64,000 nt of DNA from Dichotomocladium elegans (lineage: Eukaryota; Mucoromycota; Mucoromycetes; Mucorales; Lichtheimiaceae). The stretch is taken from NCBI GenBank assembly GCA_025716815.1, contig JAIXMN010000005.1, positions 1,736,001 to 1,800,000 of the forward strand, written 5' to 3'. This document shows positions 37,879 through 51,314 of the stretch, piece after piece (within the stretch, counting starts at the first letter, position 1; each line of letters opens with the position of its first letter). A program made the position numbers and the translations under genes. The notes beneath the pieces are model-generated. The model was not told the DNA's origin. It saw only the letters and a list, made by a program, of their open reading frames with translations, and did no database searches.

Positions 37879-39311
37879 ATGGAGCCTTCTAAGGATGCCA
37901 AACAGCCGCCTGTCGTCCTGTGTATTGGCATGGCTGGGTCTGGAAAGACAACGTTCATGCAGGCATGCATTTCTTTTTTTTTTTTATTAAATTCGATTCT
38001 TCTCGCTGACAGAAACTCTATAGCGAATCATTGCCGATCTCCATGCCAAAAAGACGCCACCCTATGTTCTTAATCTCGATCCTGCCGTAGGCACGCTCCC
38101 CTTCACAGCCAACATTGACATTCGTGACACTGTCAACTACAAAGAAGTCATGAAACAGTATGATCATATGCATATGAATTCCATGCTGATCCCATTGTTT
38201 AACTTTCTTTCATGTGTGTGTGCGTATATAATCACAGATATAATCTTGGTCCAAACGGTGGCATTTTGACCAGTCTGAATTTATTTACAACAAAGTTTGA
38301 TCAAGTGCTTAATCTCGTTGCAAAACGCTCTTCTTCTGTCAGGTATGTTACGGAGAAGAAGAAGAACCATGTATAGAGCGATATGCATGAGGCTTATTTC
38401 CCTTTTCTCTCCCCGTATGTGCGTGCGTGTTCGTTCTTTAGTCATATTCTTGTCGACACACCGGGTCAAATCGAGATCTTTACATGGTCGGCCTCGGGTG
38501 CGATTATCACCGACACATTGGCGGCGACGTATCCTACGGTGGTGGCGTATATTATCGACACGCCACGTACGACATCGCCTGCTACTTTTATGAGCAACAT
38601 GCTCTATGCCTGCAGTATCCTATACAAGACGAAGCTCCCATTCATCGTAGTATTCAATAAGACCGATGTGGTATCGCACCAGTTTGCGGTCGAATGGATG
38701 ACAGATTTCGAAAAGTTCCAGGAAGCGCTGAGCCACGATACGAGTTACATGAGCAGCTTGATGAACTCGATGAGCCTCGTCCTCGACGAATTCTATAATC
38801 ACCTCAAGGTGGTTGGTGTATCGGCCGTGACGGGCCAAGGTATCGACGATTTTTTCAACGCAATTCATGAGGCCGCGGAAGAATATGAGACGTAAGCCAT
38901 GTGGACTGGGGGGGGATTACGTGAGTGAGTGAGATAATAGCTGAATCCTGTATTCCTCAAGTGAATACAAGCCCGAGATCGAGCGTCTGATACGAGAAAA
39001 GATGGAACGCGAAGAGAAGAACAAGCAAGAACAGATCGATAAGCTGATGAAAGACATGAAGCTGTCGAAAGGCAAAGAAGTTCCATTGGATGGGACACCA
39101 GTAGTTGATGATGAAGACGAGCGATCGGAAGATGAGGACGATTACAGTGAAGGTAAAAGATCAAAGAATAATACAGCAGATTGCATAACCTCATAACTAT
39201 TGTTTGTCCATAGACGAAAACCCATTACCATCCGCATCAAAATTCCCTCCATCTCTTGATCAGCGACGGAAAGATGATAAATTCAAATCATGGCTGTCAC
39301 AGCAGGAATAA
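37879..39311 (+). CDS. NPA3: GPN-loop GTPase 1 (NPA3/XAB1)
   Basis: Six exons: 37879-37962, 38024-38157, 38238-38342, 38442-38891, 38962-39152 and 39214-39311; about 353 residues. The P-loop is [14 protein letters not shown]. The defining GPN loop is [16 protein letters not shown], in exon 3. [15 protein letters not shown] is the G3 region; [11 protein letters not shown] carries NKxD. The C-terminus is charged ([18 protein letters not shown], then an acidic patch). GPN1 proteins are cytoplasmic GTPases needed for assembly and nuclear import of RNA polymerase II. The first intron (37963-38023) starts with GC rather than [14 protein letters not shown] across it matches the family. The ATG at 37879 follows a CAACC context. 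Confidence 0.94.
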
Positions 39312-39486
39312 GCAAAAAAAAAAAAAAAGTTGTACATTGGCATTAGAAAAGAAAATGGAATAGATGCATGTGGTGAGTAACTGTGTATGTGTTGTAGATG
39401 CGATCGGTCTATTATGCGTACACCACTTTCTTATTTAAAAAGTACTGTAAAACTGGGCGGGCTGAAGGGTAAAATATTAGTCGTCT

Positions 39487-42148
39487 TCATGATGTGAGAA
39501 AATGCTGTTGCTGCCAATCAGAATTAGTGTTTGTATTGGATTGCTCGGAAGAGAGGTCAGAGAGGCATAATTGATTATTGTGATAATGTGGATGTATGGA
39601 AGTCGTTGAAGAAGACGTTCGAAAAGACGATGTCAGCGAGAGAACAGTGGAGCGAACCTGGCCCGGTACGGGACAATGCGGGCGAGTATAAGGACTATGG
39701 TTTGGCTCTGCTGTGGTCGAGCTTGCTGAGGTGGAAGACTGAATACGGTCGTGTTCGTCTGCTTCGCTAGGACACCTATCGTCATCAGTAGGACCAATGG
39801 CAGAGGCGGAGGAGAGTGTCCTTGAAGAGTGAAACGAAGCAGTAGGACATCGCTGTTGCAGCTGCTTACGGTCTAGCAGTTCATCCGATTCCTCTACGAT
39901 ATTAGCACTGTGACGTTTCCGGCTGTAGCGATTCCCGTTACTGTTCTTCGTCAAAAATGAGGGCATAGTGTCAGTGTGGCGAACAATTTCGCCTGGGGAA
40001 AAGGAGAGCAACGATGACGAGGAGGAGAAGCGGTTGTCAACCTTCTTGGTACGTTCTCGTTGAAGCTTTTGGCGCAAAAGCCTTGATGTCAGGGGTGGAG
40101 GAGAGGCAGTACATGTGGACCTGTCAAAGGAAAACCGGTCAAAGGGATCATCAACGGAGAGGTCGAGTGAAGAGGATCGACTAATTCTTGGTGTCATGGT
40201 GACAAAATTATCGTCGAAGTTTGAAATATCCGTCTCCGAGCGCAGTTTGGGAATATATGGAGGCTCTAGCTTGAGCTGAGCAACAGCAGGCCAGTCGATG
40301 CTCTCGAAAAAGGGATGCATCTTGACGGATTCTGCGCCGTCCACACCCAAACGTTTTCTAGGATTCCGCTCGAGAAGCTAAATTCGTCCAGAGTGTAACG
40401 GATAAGCAAACAACAAAGCGTGGTCTCGCGTCTATGTTTCTAAACATGTAACTTACGCCTGTCAGAAAATCTCGAGTGACCTGCCCGAAATGGGGCGGAA
40501 AGTCAAGGGGATCGTCAAGAACCCTGTGATACATTTCCATGTGTGTGTCTGCCCAAAAGGGTGTCTATACAGCATGATGGCATGTATATGAGATAATGTT
40601 TGGAGAAAAAAAGGGGGGAAGGGCAGAGGAGGTGCAAAACGACTTACCACCCCGGCCAGCATTTCATACAAGAGTGTTCCTAAACTCCAGAAGTCTACAG
40701 TGAAAGTGTATGGCTCCCCCAACAAGACTTCGGGCGCAAGATACTCAGCAGTGCCGCAGAAAGTTTGTGTCATGCAGAAGCTATCATTGTCATCGTTGAC
40801 ATTGTCGTCCTGACCAATATTGAATATTTTTGATAGTCCAAAATCAGTGAGAACGATGTGACCACGGTGGTCTATAAGAACGTTCTCTGGCTTAAGGTCC
40901 CTATCGGTTTAAAATAAGCCTTGTCTTTCTAAAAGGATACTCCTTTCTCTTTTCCATCTGCTACTTATCGTTTACCTATAAATAACACCATGCAGATGCA
41001 GGACAGAGAGCCCTTGCAGTATTTCAGCTGCATAAAACAAGGTTCGCTCTGCAGAAAATACGGGATATGTTGCCATTTGTGTCGCAATGTCACCGCCACC
41101 ATGATAGTCGAGGATCAAGAACAGGTCTGTTGGTGTTTGGAACGCATAGTGCAAGTTGATCAAGAATGAAAAGCCACGCATCCGTGTAAGAATATCCCGC
41201 TCGGCTTTGGTATGTTCAACTTCGTTTTGCTGAATGATATGCTTTTTTTTTATAACTTTCATGGCGTACAGTCCGTTATCTCGTTGAGACCGGACCAAGA
41301 GAACCTTGCCCATACATCCCTTGCCAAGAACCTTCAGCATCTCAAAGTCCTTGAGCGTGGCCCTATGACGCTGTACGATGGGATGTGCCACTGCAGCTGT
41401 TGATATTGACGGAAGAGGAGCAAAAACGACAGGATTAGGAGTATCAGGAGGCAATGATGGAGAATTTTCTTGCTGCTGCTCTTGTTGCTTTGATATAGTA
41501 TTCTGTATTATCATGGAATTGGATCTAGTACTGGGCTTGTTATCATTGCAACAGAGAGATACAGGATGTACGTTATTGCATATGACTTCTTGATCCTCGT
41601 CGCGTTGGACAGCCAGAAAATCGCGGAAAAGGGTTGAGATGGAGATAATTGGATGCTCAAAACAACGCTGGAGATACTTCTCGAGCTTATCTGCATTAGA
41701 TTTCTTTTTGTTCATATGAAAAAGATTTTTGAGCGATCTTCTTCTGGTGAGCTGATGAACATAGACCGTTGGCTCCGTAAGGACCGGAAACTGTATTTTG
41801 ACGGAGCGTGGGTAATGCGCCCGAATCTATAACTATCCTGTTAATATCGGGTAAGATTTCCAAGTTGGCAACAGCTTCTCTTGCTTTCTGATGGAATTCG
41901 ACGAAATCAGATGGATAACGAACGAGGGATATGGCAGTTGAAGATGTCTGAACGACCACATTAAAAACCTATATTGATGGGGAAGAGACTGAGCACACGA
42001 ACGGATGGATGCGCGTGCGAGATTGCGCGAATAAGAAGGGGTGTCTTCAGAGATGGAAACTAACCGATAGAACCTGGTGTTGTAGCGAGAGAGTGGTTTC
42101 GAAAACAGAAATTAGCCGGGGATCTGGAGGAGGAGGAGGACGCTGCAT
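39487..42148 (-). CDS. PX-domain AGC protein kinase
   Basis: Six exons on the minus strand: 42065-42148, 41792-41968, 40976-41751, 40648-40900, 40457-40564 and 39487-40377; about 762 residues. The N-terminus is a PX (phosphoinositide-binding) domain: [51 protein letters not shown]. The AGC kinase domain has [13 protein letters not shown] (Met replaces the usual Phe of the glycine loop), [10 protein letters not shown], the intron-split [17 protein letters not shown] and [16 protein letters not shown] with the activation-loop Thr. The tail has [10 protein letters not shown] (turn-motif type) and PFDRFSF, which fits the FxxF(S/T)F hydrophobic motif. The layout resembles SGK3 or fungal PX-AGC kinases. 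The 40-nt intron between exons 2 and 3 is the least certain join. Confidence 0.88.
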
Positions 42149-42971
42149 GTCCAGCAGGAACAAAAGAGAAAGAAAAAGTGAGTGAGTGGGTGAGAAGAGA
42201 GAGAGAAGAAGAAGAAAGAAGACACATCACCATAGGGGTAATAGAAGGATGAGACAAAGAAAGCCGTCAGAAATTACCGTGACAGGGACGCCGATAAACA
42301 CATGCAAGGGCAGATCCAAAATAATCAACGGATCTGCATATCCCCTTCTGATATCACACAAATACGCGTGAGTGTGCATTTAAATGTGTACGCATGCTTG
42401 CGTGGATTATTATTGTTCTTGCTCTTCGTAGAACGAGCAGAGTCAAACGCTCCTGGCATTGTCTAGCTCCCTTCTTTCTCCGGCTACCCGGCCCTGAAGG
42501 TCTCTACGAATTCTAAAACAGACTACACACACACACACACACCTTGTTTGACTTTGTCGACAACAAGAGAGTCCTTCTTTCATCAAGCTTGCTTCATTCT
42601 GGAGTACCACCATTAGGAGGAAAAGAGGAGGATAGTCCCACTATACAACTATCATCCCTTTTGCCTTTTTGCTCACTTCCTCCCCCTCCCCCATTCCTTC
42701 TCCCCTAAATATTTACATCCGATCTTCTTAACGTATCCTCCATATCATAAATAATCTATAGATGCCATGATCGATCACAATCAGAAGTTTATGCTTTTTC
42801 AATAAGAAAAAGCAAAAGTCCCTTTTCATTCAGTCATCCGATATCAGCGTCGAAGAAAGGGAAGGTAAGATAACAAAAAACGGAATACAAGAAGGTGCCT
42901 ATGCAGGTACCATACGAATTCGAGGAAAAGAGAGGAAGAAGAAGAGGAAAGGTACAACGAGGCGAAAGAAT
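42149..42971. other. Intergenic between PX-AGC kinase and SKP1
   Basis: Contains the promoter side of the PX-AGC kinase gene and the 3' side of SKP1. An (AC)n microsatellite occupies about 42524-42543, and pyrimidine-rich and purine-rich tracts lie at 42655-42720 and 42915-42955. Confidence 0.5.
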
Positions 42972-43674
42972 TTATCGGTCTTCAGCCCATTCCTATCCAC
43001 ATGAAGTATTAGCGTATGTGTAGGTAGAAAAGGGGAAAGGCGAAGAAAAAGAACCACTCACGTTTTCCTTTCTGATTTGCGCCTCCTCCTCAGGCGTGAA
43101 GTCGTTCACAATGTTGAAGGTTCGTCGAATTTCTTCAGCGCTCTTGCCCTTGATCATGTTAGCCACGGTTTTGCAACCCACATCCAGTAAGGGCTTGATA
43201 TCAAGGTAGTTGGCAGCCAAGATAATATCAAAAAGCGTCTCTTGGTCCACTTCCATGTACTTTTGATCCCATTCTTCAATGTCCGTGTTGCGACGCTCTT
43301 GTTCATCGTTCACCACGGGATCATTACGGTGGTGGTCACACCATTCAATGACCTAACAAGCATGCAAGATGAAGTTAGTGTTGCCCTTACGCCAGTAGCA
43401 TACTTTAGAAGACGCACTTTACGGAGAACCTTGGCGGTCACATTTGGAAGAGGAATAGGGGAATCACTATCACCAACATCTATAGAATCATAGCCATTCG
43501 ACATGTGAATTTCACCTTCCTTCTCACGGCAAGGTCGCACTCGCACATTCAACACACCACAAGTCACGGGAATATACCTTCCAACATATTCTTGATCAAT
43601 ACCGATCTCTCGGCAACCTCTCTGTCAACAGTAAAGTCTTCGTTATCAGAGCTGATGAGTTTAACGGTGGACAT
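42972..43674 (-). CDS. SKP1: SKP1, SCF ubiquitin ligase adaptor
   Basis: Four exons on the minus strand: 43578-43674, 43418-43479, 43062-43352 and 42972-42992 (21 nt); about 156 residues. It begins [16 protein letters not shown] and has [34 protein letters not shown], then [40 protein letters not shown] and [20 protein letters not shown]. The last exon encodes EWAEDR, close to the WCEDR-type terminus of SKP1. The BTB/POZ fold binds cullin 1 and the C-terminal helices bind F-box proteins. The ORF reading straight through exon 2's upstream intron is a shadow. Confidence 0.95.
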
Positions 43675-43959
43675 TGTCGTATACGGAAGTGTGAGGTGTG
43701 GTGCTGCGCAATGACGAGAGAGGAAAAAAAAAAAAGATGTGCCCAATGCTACTACGTCAGCATTCAATCTCCGATTTTTGTTCTTCTCGCTTCTCTTTAC
43801 ACAACCTCAAAGGCTGCGCAAAAGGGCGTCAATATGACCACGGGACTGAAGACATTTTACCCATAATCTCTGCATCCAGAGAGAATCACCCGTAATAGAA
43901 AACGCCCTCCCTATTTCAGGCCTTCAATAAATAGAAAATGCTACTATTATCGTACGAGG

Positions 43960-45000
43960 TTAAAAAGAAAGTATTAACACAGACGTACCAGTTTCAATTA
44001 GCCGCGAACAAGGAGAAAAGCTTAAAACAAAGGCATTTATCAAACTGATGTTTGAGAATGTCTTGAGTGGATTATCTGCTACAAAACAGCTAGGAATCCA
44101 TGTTCGTTCAGCCCAGCGATGGGCATTACAATACGAGAAAGACCCTGACAGCATCTTTAAGAAACCTAAGCGAGGGGTCGTTCGCGTATTCTCAAGGAAG
44201 AGCATAAGAACCTTATTTTAGAATGCGTTGATGAGATCCAACCATTGTCCTAGTGCAGCTGACGGAGCAACTGCTCCAAATATTTGATAGGGTCTCAAAG
44301 TATCTAAAACCGACGCTTCATCGACTTGTGACAAACGAATGCAACTTGTCATTGAAAATGGCTTGGTTCAGCGAAGATTCAAGAGCACCCTGCCTGGGTG
44401 CGCAAACGGGACAGGACCGACATTGACTTTAGAAAAACTGCGTTTTCCTTGATGAGTCTGGATTCCATATCAATCAGGAACGTAGCATGACATGATCCAA
44501 GAAAGAGACTCCTGCAGTGGTCACAATACCAAAGACACCTACAGTCTTGGGAGCAATCGCAGCATCAGGGATCATTAAATGTAGCTTGAGACTCCCACAT
44601 CCAACAATCAAGAAAAAGGGCAGGACATCTGAAGTTACGAGCAGAGGAACTGTAACTGGACATTATCTCATCTTCCTTAAGGCTATGATGGACGAGATGG
44701 ATAAGTATGAACATATAAAGGGCCATTATTTGGTAATGTACCTATCCATAACGCTGAGTATAACGCTAAATACAACGAGTCTCGGGGATATCGATGTGCT
44801 TATCTTCCACCCTTCTCGCCTGAACTCAATCCATTGAGCAGTTTTGATCAGTCGTCAGGAGCAAAGTAAAACGAAATAGGTTACTCTATCATACCGACTT
44901 ATTCGATTCTGCAACCTTCTAATATTCCTGAGCCTCTGCAGATAATGATATCTGCCTAACTCAAGAGCTTCGTGAGGAGAGGATATGGGCTTTGAGTTGG
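43960..45000 (+). pseudogene. IS630/mariner-like transposase pseudogene (copy B)
   Basis: The longest copy of a family present three times. The N-terminal part reads VSISREQGEKLKTKAFIKLM and SATKQLGIHVRSAQRWALQY, a helix-turn-helix region. After frame changes come KPTLHRLVTNECNLS, DRTDIDFRKTAFS, the DES-type catalytic region, TPAVVTIPKT, LGAIAASGIIKCSLRLP, SRGTVTGHYLIFLKAMMDEM and DKYEHIKGHYLVM. The usual 'MDN-PIH' Asp is lost at a small deletion near 44737, after which VPIHNAEYNAKYNESRGY and LPPFSPELNP continue in another frame. The Glu of 'NPIE' is also gone. It is inactive. Confidence 0.8.
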
Positions 45001-45866
45001 ACCGTGATTTGGCTGCATCCGCACAGCCCTCCCACTGGTTTCGTCGAGGTATTTTGGTTTGTCTGCTTCCTCTGTCGCTTTCCCCAATGCTTCTGCAGCC
45101 GGGGTTGTCGTTGGTCCGTCGTCGTCCCTCCTCTTTCCTTCATTCAACCCTTCCGCACGAATTACATTTTTTTTCCTTTCTCGATGTCATAACATGTACT
45201 TCAATTATTTATTTAGATTTGTTATAGCTGCTTAGTCGCAGTATATTAATGTGTGGTCTAAACTGCGTTTTTCTTAAGTAAATGCGACTGATGGCCTGTT
45301 GGTCACCTAGCCTCCCTGGTGAAGTTGCTTTCCGTTCGGTCTTTGCGTGGGGCATTGCTTAGGATACTTTAATATCCTACAGTCTCTGCGGAAGTTGCTC
45401 TACAAGTCGTTACCGGTATATTGCAAAATAATACCTTTTATGGGCTGTATTGGAAAATAAGACATCGACCTCTGATATCTACGTTTCTCGGGGTATTTCA
45501 TATGAGATTACCGATCGCCATGCACTGCGCAGCTGTTGTTGAACACTTGCTTATTTCATCTGATTTGAGATATGCATAACAACGATCTGAGTCGCACTTG
45601 CAAGGGCTACGATGCAGATATTCAAACATATTGAAGAGAGCCATTTATTTATCAAAAATGGGCCTGCTCATAGTAGTAAATATCATTTCAGGATATTCAA
45701 TGTATATAGAGGCGGATTTGGTGAATTTCTTGTTCATATCTGAAAACGTATATATATAGACACCAGTGAAGACATTGCAGTATGATTCGGAGACTAAGAG
45801 TTAGATAGTGAAAAATACTGTATTGCTGGATTGATTTGCCAATCTCTTTTATCCAGGTCATGATTG
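45001..45866. other. Intergenic before formin 3' end
   Basis: No coding sequence recognised. A short TATATATA run lies at about 45750. Probably transposon flank and formin downstream sequence. Confidence 0.4.
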
Positions 45867-48800
45867 TTATATCGCCGAACTATCCTCATCCGTTTGGATG
45901 CTTTTTAATAGGTCTTCTGCCATGACAGCAATCGACTCACTGCGCTGCAGCCGTCGCTCACGAGCATTCCCGCGTCTTTTCGTGCCAGTGTCTAGATCAC
46001 CAGCACGTAACCTGTCGAGCAAGTTGTCCATGATATTCTTTTCATCCTCACTTCCCGCTGTATTGGATTCTACTATCGCTCTCGTTAATAACCCGTGACC
46101 CTTTTTCTTTTTTGTTAAAAGTAAACCTTCGCTAGTATCCACACCACGGTGGCGTTGTTGCCTGATGCGTTCACGCCGTTCGGCATCTGCCTTCCTTGCG
46201 CGTTCCATTTGTTCTAGTTTTTTGCGAGCACCGACATTATCGCTCATGGCACGCTATCATCCATATTAGTTACATCTTTTTCCTCTTTACGAACAATACG
46301 CAAACGCACAACCCGCGCATCCAATTAATACAACTTACTTCCCAACTCGAAGTGAACGTCTTGAATATACCAAAGAACTCATCCGGCTTCATCTCATTCG
46401 GGTTCTCTCCATAAAAGCTCACTGCATCCTTATAAGCAACATCCATTGACGTGTACCGCACCTCTAGTTCTTCGAATTTCTCCATTGCTTTGTCTCTAAA
46501 GCTCGTCATAGTTTCCATGAAATTGTCTCCGGGGGGCGCTACGTAGTCGCCGCCATAATGAACTTCAAGTTCTTCAATCATTTTTTGTAACCCGCTCCGC
46601 AGTTCATTATATTCTCTAACGACGTCTTGGAGGGTGACTCTGCAAGCTTGTCCGGTCTCTCTCAGATCGTCAATAAACCCATGCAAACGAGGGAATTTGG
46701 ATTCAACCGTATCCACCAAGAAGTGGAGCAACGTAACATTGTTCCCATCTGTGCCTTTGGTATCAACAAGCTATGCAACAGATTCACTTAGTCAACTCTG
46801 CTCATGCGCCTAAGCAAGGCATTTAACAGACATGACATACCTTGTTGATACTACCAATCCGAATACCGAAAGCACCGCCTTGAAATGTGGAGCCATTCAT
46901 GAAGTTACCCATTGTCAGAATAAGCTTAGAAATATGATGTTAGTTCCACCACTTTTGAGACTATATATTCCCAATCTCACCTTGAGTAGTTCTCTAAAGG
47001 ACTTCGATTCCTTGACAGCAATAGAAGCCTCCAGAATAGATGTCATATTCTATCCACATAATATCGGTTAAGTCCTTGAGGGTGCATGCAACGCAAAAAG
47101 ACTTACTCGGCTTAGTTGCTGGTGTTTTTCTTGGAAAGTGACACGGAAAAGCATGTTATCAATTCGCTCCTTGTAGCGATCGATTTTCATCACCTTTTAG
47201 TCGGAAGCGGCAGCGATGACAGTAATTTAGAGGGGGAAATTAGCATCCGCCAAATTCGATAACCCCTCATATCCTTCATCATTACCAGCAAGTTACCTCG
47301 TAACAAAACATGTCTGGTCTGGAAAGCGCCTCTAATTCTTCCTCAGATGCACCCTTGACAAATACGGAGATCTTTCCCGTCTCGTCAGCAGTTGGTGCAT
47401 ATTCTTTAAGATTCCGGAGCAGAGTTTCGTTACAGAACTTATCGTCCACTGCTGTGATTTTTGAAACTACTGTTTCGAAGGAAATGTTCTTGAGGCGCGA
47501 TAGAATGGCGATATCTAACAGTTATAAGCATCAATATTAAAGCTTAATACAAGTGCTAACCGTCCGCACATACTGATATTATATGCCTTGTTTGCTTCGA
47601 GGATACGTATCTCTTGTCGCTTGACCTGGGCTGTTCGCTTCTTTCTTTCGATCACCTTCTGGGCAAACATATCCTGAATAGCGTTGAAAACACCTAGATT
47701 CATCAACTCGTCCTCAAGTGCTCTTTCATCGATGTCATTGGTGCCCCACACGGTTTTCCCAATCATCTGGTTGTGCATCTTGGTCCACTGAAGGGCACGC
47801 GTTTTTACGTCAGCCTGATAGCGCATCATCTTGCGTGTAGGACCTTGGGGAAGTGGAGGTGGAAGTGGACCGCCCAGCGCTGGTGGTGGTGGCGGAGGTG
47901 GAGGCGGAGGAGCTATCCCATTGCTCCCGGGGGGTGGCGGAGGTGGTGGAATGCAAGGCCCAGTCAAGGAAGGTGGAGGTGGAGGTGGAGGTGGCGGTGG
48001 CGGTGGAGGAATTCCAGGCTCCTCATCCACTGGTTGCGGAGGAGGGGAAGGAGGTGGTGGTATAACCTCACTAGTAATTCTCTGTGGCGGAGAAGTAGGC
48101 TGCAGGGATGGATCCAGTTTAGAGTCAGTGTCTAGACCATAGTGCGTTACTCCCGGCATTGGAGGCGGTGGTGGAGGCGGCGGTATCGAGGATATTAAAG
48201 CCCCAGAGTCTATTTCTTCATCGCTCACGATCACATCTTCTGTTTTCATTGACGGTTCCAGCGGCTGCGACACTATCATGGACGCTTCAGTAGGCGAATC
48301 AGAGTCTCCAACAACTTCATGTGCAGTGCTGGCTGCCAATGATGCCGGGAGTTGGGTAGATGATCCATCTTCCGTAGACAATGATGGGTAATCTGTTTCT
48401 ATTCCCAATGGCCCGGATTCTTGGGATGCTTTAGGGCTAAGCGACGATGTTCTTATGCCAATTGCTTGCTCACGATCTTGTACAGAAAGTGGTTCTTGCT
48501 TTAGTCGTGGTTCCTTCTCCAATTCTGCAGCACGAGATGTAGTGGGTTTTTTGCTGTCCTGGCCGGTGGGCTCCAATTTGTCATCAATTGGTCCTCCCTC
48601 TTCTAGAATCTCATTTCCGTCTGCTTCTGACCCGCGAACCCTCCGCCTAGTAGAGCCTATTAGCGGCATAGTACCGGGCAAGACAAATCCAGTCGGCGCA
48701 ACCGAACTGAACTGGTTACGCAACGTGGCTTTGAAGCTCTCTGATAAACCTTCTGCTCTCGGTATATTCTTTTAAGTGGCGCGAGAAGGAGTGGAAAATA

Positions 48801-51314
48801 AGATATTCTGGCTCGATTCCATGCAATACACAATGTTACCTGAAAATCGTTCTGATCTGGCTCTGTATGACGTCCTTCCAGAATGGCCTGTGCCCAATTT
48901 TTATCGAATGTTTTGGGAATATGCTTGCGGGCCACTGCATGCTCCGCATTTTGGTCATTGTCATCTTCATTGAATTTTTCCGCTACGTTGGCAAGTGAGG
49001 CTGTCTGATACAGGCTTCGTAATTGCTTATCCATAGTACCCAGGTTACGGTCATAGTCTGCCTGGAGATCTTTAATACGTGCTTGCAGAGTTGCGATTGT
49101 ATGACGGGACATTCGCAGCAAGTCTTCAAGTGAATTCGTCTTTTCCCGCAGCTGCCCAACCAAACCATCTATCGGGAAAAGATTAGCATCTTTCAATCCC
49201 TGATACTTTTCATTGAATCCAGGTACGTACCGCCTTGAAGATTAACTTCAGCCTCGAGTTCCTGCTTCTCCTTGATTGCTTTTTCGTATCTTGCTTTTGA
49301 TTCCTTGGCTTCAGCAATTGCTTTGGCAAGTTGATCTTGCTCTGCAAACTTATCGATCAAGGACGCCACAGACCATCCAAGTCCATTTGTGAAATCCTCG
49401 GCTGTCAAACCCTTACGATCCAGTACAATCTGTGTGATTAGATTATCGATAAGCTGATAATAACGGACTCTGATATATTATCCAGGTAAGTAAATAGAGA
49501 CGAGGTACTTTCTGCGGAAATAAATCGTTACTTACTGAGCTTCGCCCTCGTCGCGGATCAGTAAAATATGCTGCAGTGCGCTCAAGAAAAAGTCATAACC
49601 TCGAGTCCCTTCCACCCGTCCCAGGATTGCTTCAAATACATCCCGTGGATCGTTCATATTTTCAACCATCGACGTAGTACTCAGATCGTTGATTTCTTCA
49701 CAGTCATTATCGCTCATCTGTTTATAAATGCTGATATGACGTCTGATATGTTCGTTGTTGAATGCGAGCATCTTTTCTGTGATAGCCTGAAAACCACAGG
49801 CATTCAACTGATTTCGCAAATGAACACGCACTTCGACATCCTCAACAACGCTGATAAGTGAATTAACGAGCATCATATTTGATAGCTGGGTGGATGAAGT
49901 TGAGTAATCGTCCCAGTTAAATCATGACAAATAAATTCTTACCGCATAGTCGCACAAGTGGCTCTCAAATGCACCTTGCTGTCCAGCAAGGCGCCGTACA
50001 TCATCACTTGCGCCAACAAGACTGCCCATTCGTCCTCGACCATCGAGAGTCGCGTCCAAGAGCTTTAGCCAAGCGTCAAACCTACCGAACTCTTTTCGAT
50101 AATCGCGAAGTTTATCCATTCCCTTTAAGACGATTTCCTGTCCCCTGGGAAGGTCCACATGGCATAAGAATGCCAGAATCTCACAGACCAGTTTCCGAGT
50201 TTGGATAGGCGGTGATAGAAGCGACAAAACGACCTGGTATATACATTCCGGATGCGATACAACTTCGCGAGCGCCCCACTATATCTCTGTTAATGAGCTA
50301 CTTGAATGTGTACCTGAGCAGCTTTGTATAGTTACTCTGTTGTTGATCAGAGACTTGAAGCATTTCAGTATTTCAGCTTCCATCTGTAGGTTCTCTTCGG
50401 TCCTATTCCATGCAAATTTTAGGAAACTATCAACAGTGCTTTGGGAATGCATACTTTTGTTCACGTCGATTCAAAATACCAATGACATTGGTGATTACTT
50501 GCAGACCTCTTGAATCTATAAACTGTCGTACCCAGCTATTCGATCGGGCATCAGTCTCCTCCCTTTTTCCACTACTACTTACTTACCTGAGAGGCGCCGT
50601 CCGGAGGCTGACAGCAAGATGGGCGATCAATTTTGGTGTTACACCTCTCATATCAGGCTCCAGGAACTGTTTAATGTAAAATTCAGGCGTGCTCTTGTCC
50701 GGATCACGCGAATCGTTGCCGTTCTTTTTGCTGGATGAAATAGAATTTGTCGGCGCTTTGGATTCAGCTTGCAAATCCTGCGATACCATTAACCATTTCT
50801 TTTCTGTAGAAAAAGATAGCATTCCACTTCGAGCTACTGGGTCATGGATACCCCGTCTTGTCTATTTGGAAGTGGTTACGATATTGCGCTTCTTATCATC
50901 TTTGTATGTGTGGTGTTGTTGTCTTGCCAGCATTTTCTCAAAAAGATCTTCCACTTGGCCTTCGGTTAGGCCGTTAAAGCGCCCTTGTTCCTCGGATGTA
51001 GATCCTGCTCTGGACGACGAACGCGATGGTGGGATCGTCATTACACTATCGCCTATTGATATTCATCAGCGATTACAGCACCCTCATGGAAAGTGAACGC
51101 AGCAAAGCTTGCCTTGGTAATAGGCGTCTAAACTATATCCAGGTGATGGTAACTGATTTGAATAGCTGGAAGTATGTGGCATGGACGTCGCCCATGATTG
51201 CTGACTTGTTGAAGTCTGTTGGCTGCCATTGCGCGGAAATGCGGGCGATGGGGGAACCTCTGAGCTTGTGGTTTGGATACGCTTTGGTTTTGTCTTGCCT
51301 TTGATTCCAAACAT
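45867..51314 (-). CDS. Diaphanous-related formin (Bni1/SepA/For3 type)
   Basis: Many exons on the minus strand; the first is 51113-51314 (MFGIKGKTKPKRIQTTSSEV) and the last ends at 45867. In order: a GBD/FH3 armadillo region (STEKKWLMVSQDLQ, SWVRQFIDSRGLQVITNVIG, LLSPPIQTRKLVCEILAFLC), coiled coil (49190-49410), and an FH1 with runs of up to 13 Pro (about 47840-48190). FH2 follows: RALQWTKMHNQMIGKTVW, QEIRILEANKAYNIS, LTMGNFMNGSTFQGGAFGI, FVLI-free core FMETMTSFRDKAMEKFEELE. Near the C-terminus MDNLLDRLRAG is a DAD autoinhibitory motif. Formins nucleate and elongate unbranched actin at growth sites under Rho control. The first intron (51053-51112) has a GC donor. The second exon join (near 50834-50887) works in frame only with another GC donor, so it is tentative. 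Confidence 0.88.

Noticed and set aside
47773..48142. Gly/Trp/Arg-rich plus-strand ORFs
   Set aside because: Antisense of the formin polyproline FH1 region.
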